A DNA stretch of 10,989 nt from an uncultured Burkholderiales Genera incertae sedis bacterium (GCA_905479505.1 CAJQMS010000114.1:1-10989); one strand, 5' to 3'. Positions 1-5,989 are shown, numbered from the stretch's first letter. Made by a program: numbers and translations. Notes: a model not told the origin generated them from the sequence alone.

Positions 1-1
1 G

Positions 2-81
2 CCCAAGCCTAAGCCAGAGCCCAAGCCTAAGCCAGAGCCCAAGCCTAAGCCAGAGCCCAAGCCTAAGCCAGAGCCCAAGCC
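2..81 (+). repeat. 18-bp tandem repeat encoding PKPKPE
   Basis: Four identical 18-base units occupy 2-73 and a partial fifth reaches about 81. They are in frame with tolA and encode Pro-Lys-Pro-Lys-Pro-Glu. The array may begin before the window. Such Pro-Lys/Pro-Glu segments form extended rigid rods, as known from TonB. The perfect DNA identity suggests a slippage-prone, length-variable tract. Confidence 0.95.
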
Positions 82-961
82 AGATATAGGTCCCTCACCG
101 AGGGATATTGCACTTGAGAAAAAGCGGCAAGAGAAGCGAGATAAGGCTCAAGCTGAGCGAGAGCGTAAGCGTGAGGAAGATCGAAAGGAACGGAAACGGT
201 TAGAAGATCAAAGGCAGCAAAAATTAAAAGAGAAGGCGCGCGAGGATGAAAAAAAGCGGCAAGAGAAGCGAGATAAGGCTCAAGCTGAGCGAGAGCGTAA
301 GCGTGAGGAGGATCGAAAGGAGCGAGAGCGGTTAGATGATCAAAGGCAGAAAAAACTAAAAGAGAAGGCGCGTGAGGATGAGAAAAAGCGGCAAGAGAAG
401 CGAGATAAGGCTCAAGCTGAGCGAGAGCGTAAGCGTGAGGAGGACCGGAAGGAACGGGAGCGGTTAGAAGATCAGAGGCGGCAAGAGTTGGAGGACCGAA
501 AGGAGCGTGAACGGTTACTTGCGGAAGCGGAAAAAAAACGTCAGGAAAAACTCAAGAAAATTCGCGAGACGCAAAAGCAATTAGAAAAGTTGGAACAAAG
601 TTCGAGCTTAACCGAGAAGCAGTCGCGAGATGCCCTTCAAAAACAGCAATCTGAAACGCGTCGATTTCAAGCCGCAATGCAAGATGAGATCGACAAATAC
701 AGTAATCAAATTAAAGATAAAGTACTTAAAAATTGGGCTTACAGCACGGATAGATCTGGGTTAAGGGTAGTTTATGAATTGGTCCTAAGCTCTTCGGGAA
801 CAGTCGTTGACCTCGAATTGATTGATTCCAGCGGCAACCCTGCCTATGATGAATCAGTGAAAAAGGCTATTTTAATTGCTTCGCCGTTACCGGTTCCAAA
901 GGAACAGCCATTCTTTGAAAGAACATTCGGGCGTGGAGTCAGTATTGAGTTTAAATTTTAA
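2..961 (+). CDS. tolA: TolA, C-terminal 319 residues (5' end outside window)
   Basis: TolA is the inner-membrane-anchored protein that spans the periplasm and transmits energy from TolQR to TolB and Pal. The frame is open from base 2, so the start and the N-terminal membrane helix lie upstream of the window. Visible parts in order are four PKPKPE units, a short linker, about 190 residues of very charged Lys/Arg/Glu helix that includes a 44-residue tandem repeat, and a C-terminal globular domain of about 95 residues. That domain carries KNWAY, an SSG turn, and SPLPVP, which fit TolA domain III. No cysteine is visible, whereas the E. coli domain III has a disulfide. TolA rods in E. coli are alanine-rich; this one is almost free of alanine runs. 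tolB starts 10 bases downstream. Identification rests on the C-terminal domain and on the tolB-pal-cpoB context. Confidence 0.93.
   Translation, partial: PKPKPEPKPKPEPKPKPEPKPKPEPKPDIGPSPRDIALEKKRQEKRDKAQAERERKREEDRKERKRLEDQRQQKLKEKAREDEKKRQEKRDKAQAERERKREEDRKERERLDDQRQKKLKEKAREDEKKRQEKRDKAQAERERKREEDRKERERLEDQRRQELEDRKERERLLAEAEKKRQEKLKKIRETQKQLEKLEQSSSLTEKQSRDALQKQQSETRRFQAAMQDEIDKYSNQIKDKVLKNWAYSTDRSGLRVVYELVLSSSGTVVDLELIDSSGNPAYDESVKKAILIASPLPVPKEQPFFERTFGRGVSIEFKF
119..481 (+). repeat. 132-bp (44-codon) tandem repeat in tolA
   Basis: Units start at 119, 251 and 383, exactly 132 bases apart. The first 59 bases of each are identical, including third codon positions. Units 1 and 2 differ at about ten positions over 132 bases. 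Unit 3 follows the pattern for about 33 codons and then diverges, with a further DRKERERL echo near 495. The encoded helix alternates Lys/Arg with Glu/Asp and has few hydrophobic residues, as expected of a stable single alpha helix. Confidence 0.93.
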
Positions 962-971
962 AGGGGGCTGA

Positions 972-2288
972 ATGTCTTTTGTTTTGCGAGTGTCGAACGC
1001 GCTAGTCCACACTGCTTTAATTGTGAGTATTCTGTTTTTTGGGATTGCTTCCGCTCAGGTAGAGATTGAGATCATCGCTGATGAGGGTAGTAAAATACCG
1101 ATTACTGTTCTTCCATTCGGTGGAGAGGGAGAAGAAGCAGATTTGATCGCTGAAATTATATCCGCAGACCTTACAAAAACAGGGCTTTTTTCGATTCAAG
1201 ATGTTGAAACAAGCTGGGGACTGTCGAAATTAAAGGGTGAGGACTTCGCCGATTGGCAAGAAAGGAAGGTGCAAAATCTTGTCGTGGGGAAGTTTGCCAA
1301 GCTAAAGGACGGACGTATTCAAGCCTCTTTTTGGCTATACGATATTTTAGGCCAAGCAATGTCGGTCGGTTATCAGATCAAAGACGATCCAAAACAATTG
1401 CGTCGAACGGCACACCACTTTGCCGATCTGATCTACGAGAAGTTGACTGGTGATAAAGGTGTTTTTAGAACGAAAATAGCTTATGTGGTGAGAAAGACGG
1501 ATCTGTCAGCGTTGGTCATTGCGGATTCTGATGGACACAACCCGAATGAAATATTTAGTTCTAAAGAGCCCATCTTATCTCCGCGGTGGTCGCCAACTGG
1601 AGATCAGATAGCATTTGTCTCATTTTTAAATCGACGAGCAGCAGTCTATGTGGTGCCAGTTAACTACCAAACAGGTCGAGTAAGTGGAAAACCGGAGGTC
1701 ATTGGTCCGTTTCCAGGATCAAACTCTGCCCCTGCCTGGTCGCCAGATGGAAAGCGTTTAGCGATCGCAATCTCTAAGGATGGTCGGTCGGATATATTCT
1801 CAGTTTTATTGTCGGATCGAAGTAAAGTGCAACTCACAAATAGTCGATCCATAGACACAGAACCAAGTTTCTCGCATGACGGTAAAAGTATTGTCTTTAC
1901 ATCAGACCGAACAGGTCAGCCGCAGATCTACAAGGCTTCTATTTCACAGGTGTCGGAGGTTCGATTGACCTACGCAGGACGATATAACGCCTCGGCACAA
2001 TTGAGCCCGGACGATAGTTTTCTGGCTTTGATGCATTATGACGAAGGTCGGTTCAATGTCGGAACCTTAGATATGCAAACGGGTATTGTCCAGATATTGA
2101 CGAAGGGCACCCTCGATCAGTCCCCTAGTATCGCGCCTAATGGAAAGGTAATTGTTTACGCGTCTGAGGCAAATGGGCGTGGTATATTACGATTCGTGTC
2201 TAAAAACGGCCGAGCCAAGCTCCGTTATTTGGGACCGAAGGGAGATGATATTCGTGAGCCCTCTTGGGGGCCTTTTATCAAAGATTAA
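972..2288 (+). CDS. tolB: Tol-Pal system beta-propeller protein TolB
   Basis: TolB is the periplasmic protein that binds Pal and, through its N-terminus, TolA. The 438-residue length fits the family. A signal peptide covers residues 1-28 with predicted cleavage at ASA|Q, and the mature N-terminus (QVEIEIIADEGS) corresponds to the TolA-binding strand. The N-terminal alpha/beta domain spans about 30-155. It is followed by propeller repeats with the usual signatures: SPRWSPTGDQIAF, APAWSPDGKRLAI, EPSFSHDGKSIVF, a divergent AQLSPDDSFLAL, QSPSIAPNGKVIV and a closing EPSWGPF. The start has a G-rich ribosome site (GGGGG) 7 bases upstream. It lies 10 bases after tolA and 12 before pal, consistent with one operon. 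Confidence 0.97.
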   Translation: MSFVLRVSNALVHTALIVSILFFGIASAQVEIEIIADEGSKIPITVLPFGGEGEEADLIAEIISADLTKTGLFSIQDVETSWGLSKLKGEDFADWQERKVQNLVVGKFAKLKDGRIQASFWLYDILGQAMSVGYQIKDDPKQLRRTAHHFADLIYEKLTGDKGVFRTKIAYVVRKTDLSALVIADSDGHNPNEIFSSKEPILSPRWSPTGDQIAFVSFLNRRAAVYVVPVNYQTGRVSGKPEVIGPFPGSNSAPAWSPDGKRLAIAISKDGRSDIFSVLLSDRSKVQLTNSRSIDTEPSFSHDGKSIVFTSDRTGQPQIYKASISQVSEVRLTYAGRYNASAQLSPDDSFLALMHYDEGRFNVGTLDMQTGIVQILTKGTLDQSPSIAPNGKVIVYASEANGRGILRFVSKNGRAKLRYLGPKGDDIREPSWGPFIKD

Positions 2289-2300
2289 TTGGGAAATTTT

Positions 2301-2975
2301 ATGACCGCGAGGATCTTACTACTGGCTGGATTGGTTGCAGTTTGCGCTGGCTGTTCGAGCAAAACCAAAACAAATGCTGATATTGAACAGAGAGATTTAT
2401 TTGATCCATCAAACAGACGGTCGTTTGAGCAAAGTGTTGAATCCGTCGAGGCTGGTGGTGATCAAAACGAGGGTGATCTAAAAGCTCAACAAGATGAATT
2501 GAAACGTGAATTTGAGCGTGAAGAACAAAGACTTTTAGAGGAGCGCTCTAAGATCGATAAGGAAAATGCCGCGATCCAGGCTGAACAGGAGCGAGAGGCG
2601 GAGATTGAAAGGCAATTGGCAGAGAAAAATTCGTTATTGTCTCAAAGGAGTGTTTTCTATAATTTTGATAGTTCGTTGATTCAGCCAGAGTACCGCCCTA
2701 TCGTGCAAGCACATGGAGACTTCTTATCGAGAAACCCGCAGGTTAGAATAAGGATTGAGGGGAATTGTGATGACCGGGGTAGTCGAGAATATAATCTAGC
2801 GCTTGGGCAAAGTCGGGCTGAACAATTAAAGCAAGCGCTGATCTTGGAAGGGGCTAGTCCGGATCAGATTGATGTGATGAGTTACGGCGCGGAGCGGCCC
2901 TCATTTTTTGGCATAAATGAGGAAAGCCGGGCGAAAAATAGACGGAGTGATCTTGTTTATATTGATGAAAGCTAG
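2301..2975 (+). CDS. pal: Peptidoglycan-associated outer-membrane lipoprotein Pal
   Basis: Pal is an outer-membrane lipoprotein that binds peptidoglycan and TolB. I chose the ATG at 2301 over the in-frame TTG at 2289 because it follows GGGA at a good distance and puts the signal peptide at normal length. The lipobox is CAGC with lipidation at Cys18; the next residue is Ser, which favours outer-membrane sorting. A highly charged coiled-coil-like segment runs from about 58 to 113. The OmpA-like domain spans about 115-222. Its binding motif is EGNCDDRGSREYN, then LALGQSRA; Asp157 and Arg172 match the pair that holds diaminopimelate in OmpA-type domains. The end is NRRSDLVY. At 224 residues it is about 50 longer than E. 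coli Pal, owing to the charged spacer. Confidence 0.95.
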   Translation: MTARILLLAGLVAVCAGCSSKTKTNADIEQRDLFDPSNRRSFEQSVESVEAGGDQNEGDLKAQQDELKREFEREEQRLLEERSKIDKENAAIQAEQEREAEIERQLAEKNSLLSQRSVFYNFDSSLIQPEYRPIVQAHGDFLSRNPQVRIRIEGNCDDRGSREYNLALGQSRAEQLKQALILEGASPDQIDVMSYGAERPSFFGINEESRAKNRRSDLVYIDES

Positions 2976-3014
2976 ACCGCTATTTTGATGAGATATGTTG
3001 TATGACCCAAACTG

Positions 3015-3938
3015 ATGATTCAAATGGTTAGGAGTCAATTGCGGGCATTTTTTTGGATCTTTATTTTCACAGCATTGAGCGTATCCTTCGCCCCTTTAAC
3101 ACTTGGGCAGGAGAGGATAGAGCAAGCCATATCGGAACCGAAAGCAGACGTGACTGATTTTTATCAGCGTCAAAAAATGGACGAAGAGATTCGGTCACTT
3201 AGAGGTGAGTTGGATCTTGTTAAGAGAAGGCTTGTTGATTTAGAGAAGGTTCAACAACTGGTTCGTGACCTGATGCAAAAGGTGTCTCGAATCGAGGCTC
3301 AAATCCGCGTTGGTGATGGATCAGCATCTTTAGCTTCAGTCACTGATGGCCTCAAAATAGACCTCGATCTGGTTGCGTCCAAAGTGGACTCATTGGATGT
3401 TGATATTCGAAAAAGCTTAGAGGCGTTGGCAGGCGATCTGTCTGGGGAACCTGTTAGCCTCATTCAACCTGAGCGAAGTGCAGTGCGTAAGGCGACATCC
3501 TCTGAGAATCCGCCAGCCTTAGCAGATGAAAAAAAGGATGTTAAATCCTTTTATAGCTATGCCAAAAATGCCTATGACAACAAACGTTATGACGAAGCCA
3601 TTGAGTTATTCGGTTTGCTTAATAATGCCTTTCCCGAGAATCAATATTCTCAAAGTGGTATGTATTGGACCGCGATGGCCTTAAAGGATAGTGATTACCG
3701 GAGTGAGGAAGCGTTGAGCATACTGAAGTCGCTATTGCCGCGTCTTCAGAAGACTCATAACAAGCGGTGTGAAGTGGCATTAGAGGCAGCATTAATAAGT
3801 TTGGAGAGGAAGCAATGTAAGGTTGCAAAGAAATTTTTAACTGATGCAAGTGTCGATTATTGCAACAAAAAGTTGCATTCCTCGAAATGGTTAAAAGTTC
3901 AGACGCGTCTTCAAGAAGTTAACAGGCGTTGTGATTAA
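3015..3938 (+). CDS. cpoB: Cell division coordinator CpoB (YbgF), divergent C-terminus
   Basis: CpoB is a periplasmic protein that coordinates peptidoglycan synthesis with Tol-driven outer-membrane constriction. The sequence shows an N-terminal signal peptide (hydrophobic to about residue 31), a coiled-coil region at about 52-98 that in the family forms trimers, a linker, and a TPR region from about 177 on. The first TPR is clear (SYAKNAYDNKRYDEAIELF, then PENQYSQSGMYW). Later repeats are weak. Four cysteines (252, 268, 283, 306) cluster in the C-terminal third. The start is uncertain: no ribosome site precedes 3015, ATG 3024 and TTG 3039 are in frame, and only TTG 3039 has an AGGAG just upstream. 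The position after pal and before queC supports the call. The stop overlaps the queC start by one base. Confidence 0.88.
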   Translation: MIQMVRSQLRAFFWIFIFTALSVSFAPLTLGQERIEQAISEPKADVTDFYQRQKMDEEIRSLRGELDLVKRRLVDLEKVQQLVRDLMQKVSRIEAQIRVGDGSASLASVTDGLKIDLDLVASKVDSLDVDIRKSLEALAGDLSGEPVSLIQPERSAVRKATSSENPPALADEKKDVKSFYSYAKNAYDNKRYDEAIELFGLLNNAFPENQYSQSGMYWTAMALKDSDYRSEEALSILKSLLPRLQKTHNKRCEVALEAALISLERKQCKVAKKFLTDASVDYCNKKLHSSKWLKVQTRLQEVNRRCD

Positions 3939-4618
3939 TGAATTCTGATTCACCTAATGCAGTTGTTTTGGTGTCTGGTGGCTTAGATTCCGCTACGGTT
4001 TTTGCTTACGCTCAATCGAAGGGCTATCGATGCTATGCCTTGTCGATGGATTATGGTCAGAGACACGTTTCAGAGTTAAAATTCGCCCGACGCATGTGCG
4101 CTAAGCTTGGGGCTGTTGAGCATAAAATCATCAAGATAGATTTATCGGAATTGGGTGGCTCGTCGCTTACAGACCATGATCAGAGTATCCCAACTGGAGA
4201 TACGGAGGGGATCCCATCCACGTACGTACCTGCTCGCAACACCATCATGTTGTCGGTAGCACTTGGTTGGGCTGAAGTCTTAGATTCAAGGGATATTTTT
4301 ATAGGAGCTAATGCGATTGATTACTCAGGCTACCCAGACTGTCGTCCAGAGTATATCGAGACTTTTGAGACGCTCGCAAATCGCGCGACAAAAGCGGGTG
4401 TTGAAGGGGCGACGTTTAAGATTCACGCTCCGCTAATTGATATGAAGAAAGCTGACATCATTCACTTAGGGTGCAAACTTGGGATTGATTATTCCCAGAC
4501 CATTTCGTGTTATCAGGCAACGTTTTCCGGGGCGGCGTGCGGTATTTGTGACTCTTGTCGTATTCGAAAGCAAGGTTTTTTAGAGGCGGGTGTTAACGAT
4601 CCAACGGTATACCTTTAG
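3938..4618 (+). CDS. queC: 7-cyano-7-deazaguanine synthase QueC
   Basis: QueC uses ATP and ammonia to convert 7-carboxy-7-deazaguanine to preQ0, the precursor of queuosine in tRNAs for His, Asn, Asp and Tyr. The N-terminal PP-loop is SGGLDSAT at residues 13-20, followed by MDYGQRH and YVPARN. NAIDYSGYPDCRPEY is a conserved family block. Zinc-binding cysteines are C191, C201, C204 and C207 (CxGICDSC type), spaced as in E. coli QueC. The 226-residue length is normal and nothing is missing. The start codon overlaps the cpoB stop as TAATG, so translation is probably coupled. queE, which often sits just upstream in Pseudomonas-like clusters, is absent. Confidence 0.97.
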   Translation: MNSDSPNAVVLVSGGLDSATVFAYAQSKGYRCYALSMDYGQRHVSELKFARRMCAKLGAVEHKIIKIDLSELGGSSLTDHDQSIPTGDTEGIPSTYVPARNTIMLSVALGWAEVLDSRDIFIGANAIDYSGYPDCRPEYIETFETLANRATKAGVEGATFKIHAPLIDMKKADIIHLGCKLGIDYSQTISCYQATFSGAACGICDSCRIRKQGFLEAGVNDPTVYL

Positions 4619-4659
4619 TCCTCGGTTTCGTTGGGATTTTCAATCCTTGATAAGTAAGG

Positions 4660-4689
4660 TTGACCAACAGGTCCATAAGCCGCTAAAAT
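4660..4689 (+). promoter_or_regulatory. Sigma70-type promoter of tRNA-Lys
   Basis: TTGACC at 4660-4665 and TAAAAT at 4684-4689 are 18 bases apart. The bases just after the -10 (GCTGGGC) are GC-rich, a feature of stable-RNA promoters under stringent control. Predicted transcription start is near 4696, about nine bases before the mature tRNA. Confidence 0.75.
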
Positions 4690-4704
4690 GCTGGGCTTTT
4701 GTGT

Positions 4705-4780
4705 GGGCGGTTAGCTCAGCTGGTAGAGCAGTGGACTTTTAATCCATTGGTCGCGAGTTCGAATCTCGCACCGCCTACCA
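4705..4780 (+). tRNA. tRNA-Lys (anticodon UUU)
   Basis: All arms fold: acceptor GGGCGGT (4705-4711) with ACCGCCT (4770-4776), including one G-U pair; D arm GCTC/GAGC; anticodon stem GTGGA/TCCAT with loop CTTTTAA, anticodon TTT at 4738-4740; T arm GCGAG/CTCGC with loop TTCGAAT. The CCA end is encoded at 4778-4780. A lysine tRNA downstream of the cpoB cluster is also seen in E. coli, so this is conserved gene order. Confidence 0.98.
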
Positions 4781-4787
4781 CTAAGAC

Positions 4788-4823
4788 AAAAAAAGCACTT
4801 ACGTGAGTAGGTGCTTTTTTTTT
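4788..4823 (+). terminator. Rho-independent terminator after tRNA-Lys
   Basis: The stem GCACTTAC (4795-4802) pairs with GTAGGTGC (4807-4814), with one G-U pair and a GTGA loop. It is flanked by seven A before and nine T after, so it may act on both strands. It resembles the terminator at 5730-5765. Confidence 0.92.
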
Positions 4824-4844
4824 GCCCATTCTAAAAGATTGGGC
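4824..4844. repeat. Inverted repeat upstream of the GST gene
   Basis: GCCCATTCT and AGATTGGGC pair at eight of nine positions around an AAA loop. It starts right after the T-run of the tRNA terminator and ends 18 bases before the GST start. No T-run follows, so it is not itself a clear terminator. It could be an operator or an mRNA-end structure; its function is not shown by sequence. Confidence 0.5.
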
Positions 4845-4862
4845 TGAAAGAGCCTGTATATT

Positions 4863-5570
4863 ATGAAAATTATGAAACCTGCTAAATTGCATTACTTCAA
4901 AGGTCGTGGGAGAGCGGAAACGACAAGATGGATGCTGGCGATCAACAACATCGACTTCATTAATATATCCCTCGAAGACTATAATGATTTCGACAATCTA
5001 AAGACCTCAGGGAAACTGCCGTTCAATCAGCTTCCTCTGCTCGAACTTGATGATCTAAAACTGTCGCAAAGCAACGCGATGATTTCCTTCTTAGCTCGAC
5101 GAGGTGATCTCTACGGCAAAACAAATGAGGATGCTGTGAGGTGTGACATGCTGGTGGGGGCGGTTGGTGATTTCAACGTTCCAGCTATGCAGTTTGCTTT
5201 CAAAGCCGATAAAGATGAAGCATCCAGAGACCTTGAAAATTCTTTAAAAAAGTTTGGGAAGCATTTTGAGTCTATTCTGACCCAAAATAAGGGAAAATAT
5301 CTAGTTGGACAGAAACTGAGTATAGCTGACATTATTATGGGAGAGTCACTAACTTCTTTTATTGAGTTCTTACCAAACTGTCTCGATGATTATCCTCATT
5401 TAAAGTTGCTACAAGAGACGGTTGTTTCTGAACACAATATAAAAGAGTACTTGAATTCAGGTAATCGATGGCGACTACCTGATGAACAATATGTCATTGA
5501 TATTGCTAGAGTTTTGTGCCGCCCACTTCCTTCACATATGTCCGAACCCAACAGGTTTGTTAAAGGCTAA
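4863..5570 (+). CDS. Glutathione S-transferase, sigma-class-like
   Basis: This is a soluble glutathione-conjugating enzyme family member, probably cytoplasmic; the substrate is unknown. The N-terminal thioredoxin-fold domain reads KLHYFKGRGRAE, with Tyr11 as the likely catalytic tyrosine. KLPFNQLPLLELDDLKLSQS follows, with the cis-proline in QLP and the glutathione-binding Gln69-Ser70. The helical C-terminal domain carries GKYLVGQKLSIAD, with the usual N-capping Ser-Ile-Ala-Asp. These motifs match sigma/alpha-type GSTs that are best known in animals, rather than the common bacterial beta class. The protein is 235 residues, with an extra tail of about 25 after the usual end. Start is uncertain: ATG 4863 or 4872, and neither has a good ribosome site. 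It stands alone after the tRNA terminator, with no obvious promoter. Confidence 0.85.
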   Translation: MKIMKPAKLHYFKGRGRAETTRWMLAINNIDFINISLEDYNDFDNLKTSGKLPFNQLPLLELDDLKLSQSNAMISFLARRGDLYGKTNEDAVRCDMLVGAVGDFNVPAMQFAFKADKDEASRDLENSLKKFGKHFESILTQNKGKYLVGQKLSIADIIMGESLTSFIEFLPNCLDDYPHLKLLQETVVSEHNIKEYLNSGNRWRLPDEQYVIDIARVLCRPLPSHMSEPNRFVKG

Positions 5571-5584
5571 ATGTTATGCGTGAT

Positions 5585-5613
5585 ATGACATGCTATCTTG
5601 CCAAGATTAAAAT
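5585..5613 (+). promoter_or_regulatory. Sigma70-type promoter of a small transcription unit
   Basis: ATGACA at 5585-5590 matches the -35 consensus at five of six bases. TAAAAT at 5608-5613 matches the -10 at five of six, and the spacer is the ideal 17 bases. Predicted start is near 5620, downstream of the GST stop at 5570. Confidence 0.6.
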
Positions 5614-5630
5614 AGGATGGTGAGCAGTTT

Positions 5631-5726
5631 GTGGAGCTAGGATTCAGAAGAGTTTATTACACGGTATGTTACACATCGCTAAATATGCCTAAAGACAAAC
5701 CCAAAGGCGAGAATGTTTTCCATTGA
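5631..5726 (+). CDS. Possible 31-residue small protein
   Basis: A GTG-started frame runs 31 codons and stops four bases before the terminator's A-run. The product has an aromatic and Cys-containing first half (FRRVYYTVCYTSLN) and a basic tail (MPKDKPKGENVFH). An internal ATG at 5685 would give the last 13 residues only. There is no convincing ribosome site for either start; AGGATGG lies too far upstream and partly outside the predicted transcript. I do not recognise the protein. It may be chance. Confidence 0.2.
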   Translation: MELGFRRVYYTVCYTSLNMPKDKPKGENVFH

Positions 5727-5729
5727 TTT

Positions 5730-5765
5730 AAAAAAAGGCACTTACTCCGGTAAGTGCCTTTTTTT
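5730..5765 (+). terminator. Strong Rho-independent terminator
   Basis: A perfect nine-base stem, GGCACTTAC (5737-5745) with GTAAGTGCC (5750-5758), encloses a TCCG loop. It is flanked by seven A and seven T, so it could work on both strands. It can end the small unit at 5620 and any read-through from GST. Confidence 0.93.
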
Positions 5766-5771
5766 GTCTTC

Positions 5772-5806
5772 GCATAACGCCACTGGAAGCAGCCAGTTTG
5801 TTAGGT
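5772..5806. repeat. attC-like imperfect hairpin
   Basis: GCATAAC (5772-5778) and GTTAGGT (5800-5806) resemble the outer core sites of integron attC elements (RYYYAAC and GTTRRRY); the second matches fully and the first at six of seven. Between them ACTGG and CCAGT form a stem with an AAGCAG loop. At 35 bases it is shorter than usual attC sites, so this is a resemblance and not a firm call. Confidence 0.25.
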
Positions 5807-5881
5807 ATTGTCAATGCAAATCATTGCGGCGTAAAGGCATATCTAGACTGAAGGATTCTAGAACTTATCGGTAGGTTTAGG

Positions 5882-5916
5882 ACTTGAGCACGGACAGTCG
5901 TATAATAGTGTCAAGT
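5882..5916 (+). promoter_or_regulatory. Likely -10 element inside an inverted repeat (promoter/operator of the lipoprotein gene)
   Basis: A perfect TATAAT lies at 5901-5906. No good -35 sits 16-18 bases upstream, which suggests an activator-dependent or weak promoter. ACTTGAgCAC (5882-5891) and GTGTCAAGT (5908-5916) form an inverted repeat with a one-base bulge around the -10, a placement typical of an operator. Predicted start near 5913 gives a leader of about 77 bases. Confidence 0.45.
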
Positions 5917-5989
5917 ATCGTGATAAAAATAAAATTACGAACTTGCCGCGAGATGTGATTTTTTTATAAAGGTTTGACGGAGGGGAAAC

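Larger units (their letters stand above)
5620..5765 (+). ncRNA. Candidate small RNA or small mRNA of about 145 nt
   Basis: The unit runs from the predicted start after the 5585-5613 promoter to the strong terminator at 5730-5765. No known RNA family is recognisable to me. It could be a regulatory RNA, an mRNA for the 31-codon ORF inside it, or simply the terminated 3' end of GST transcripts. The call is inferred from promoter and terminator spacing only. Confidence 0.4.
5571..5989. other. 419-base intergenic region with a small transcription unit and regulatory signals
   Basis: This gap between the GST and the lipoprotein gene has no ORF longer than about 37 codons that I would call with confidence. 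From left to right it holds a promoter (5585-5613), a possible 31-codon ORF (5631-5726), a strong terminator (5730-5765), an attC-like hairpin (5772-5806), and a -10 element inside an inverted repeat (5882-5916). Each is listed separately. Confidence 0.8.

Noticed and set aside
2..81. CRISPR-like short direct repeats
   Set aside because: The units are contiguous with no spacers, are in frame with tolA, and encode PKPKPE.
1017..1858. Short frames within tolB on both strands
   Set aside because: They lie inside the clear TolB coding frame and have no recognisable features.
2289..2300. TTG start for pal at 2289
   Set aside because: The ATG at 2301 has a GGGA ribosome site at good distance and gives a normal lipoprotein signal peptide.
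2976..3014. Tiny frames (5 and 9 codons) before cpoB as a leader peptide
   Set aside because: They lack ribosome sites and any attenuator-like hairpin; chance is more likely.
4788..5765. DNA uptake sequences in the paired terminators (AAGTGC core, like the Pasteurellaceae signal)
   Set aside because: The full AAGTGCGGT motif is absent and only two related stems occur in the window.
4705..5989. Integrative element using the tRNA-Lys 3' end
   Set aside because: I found no copy of the tRNA 3' end downstream and no integrase gene.
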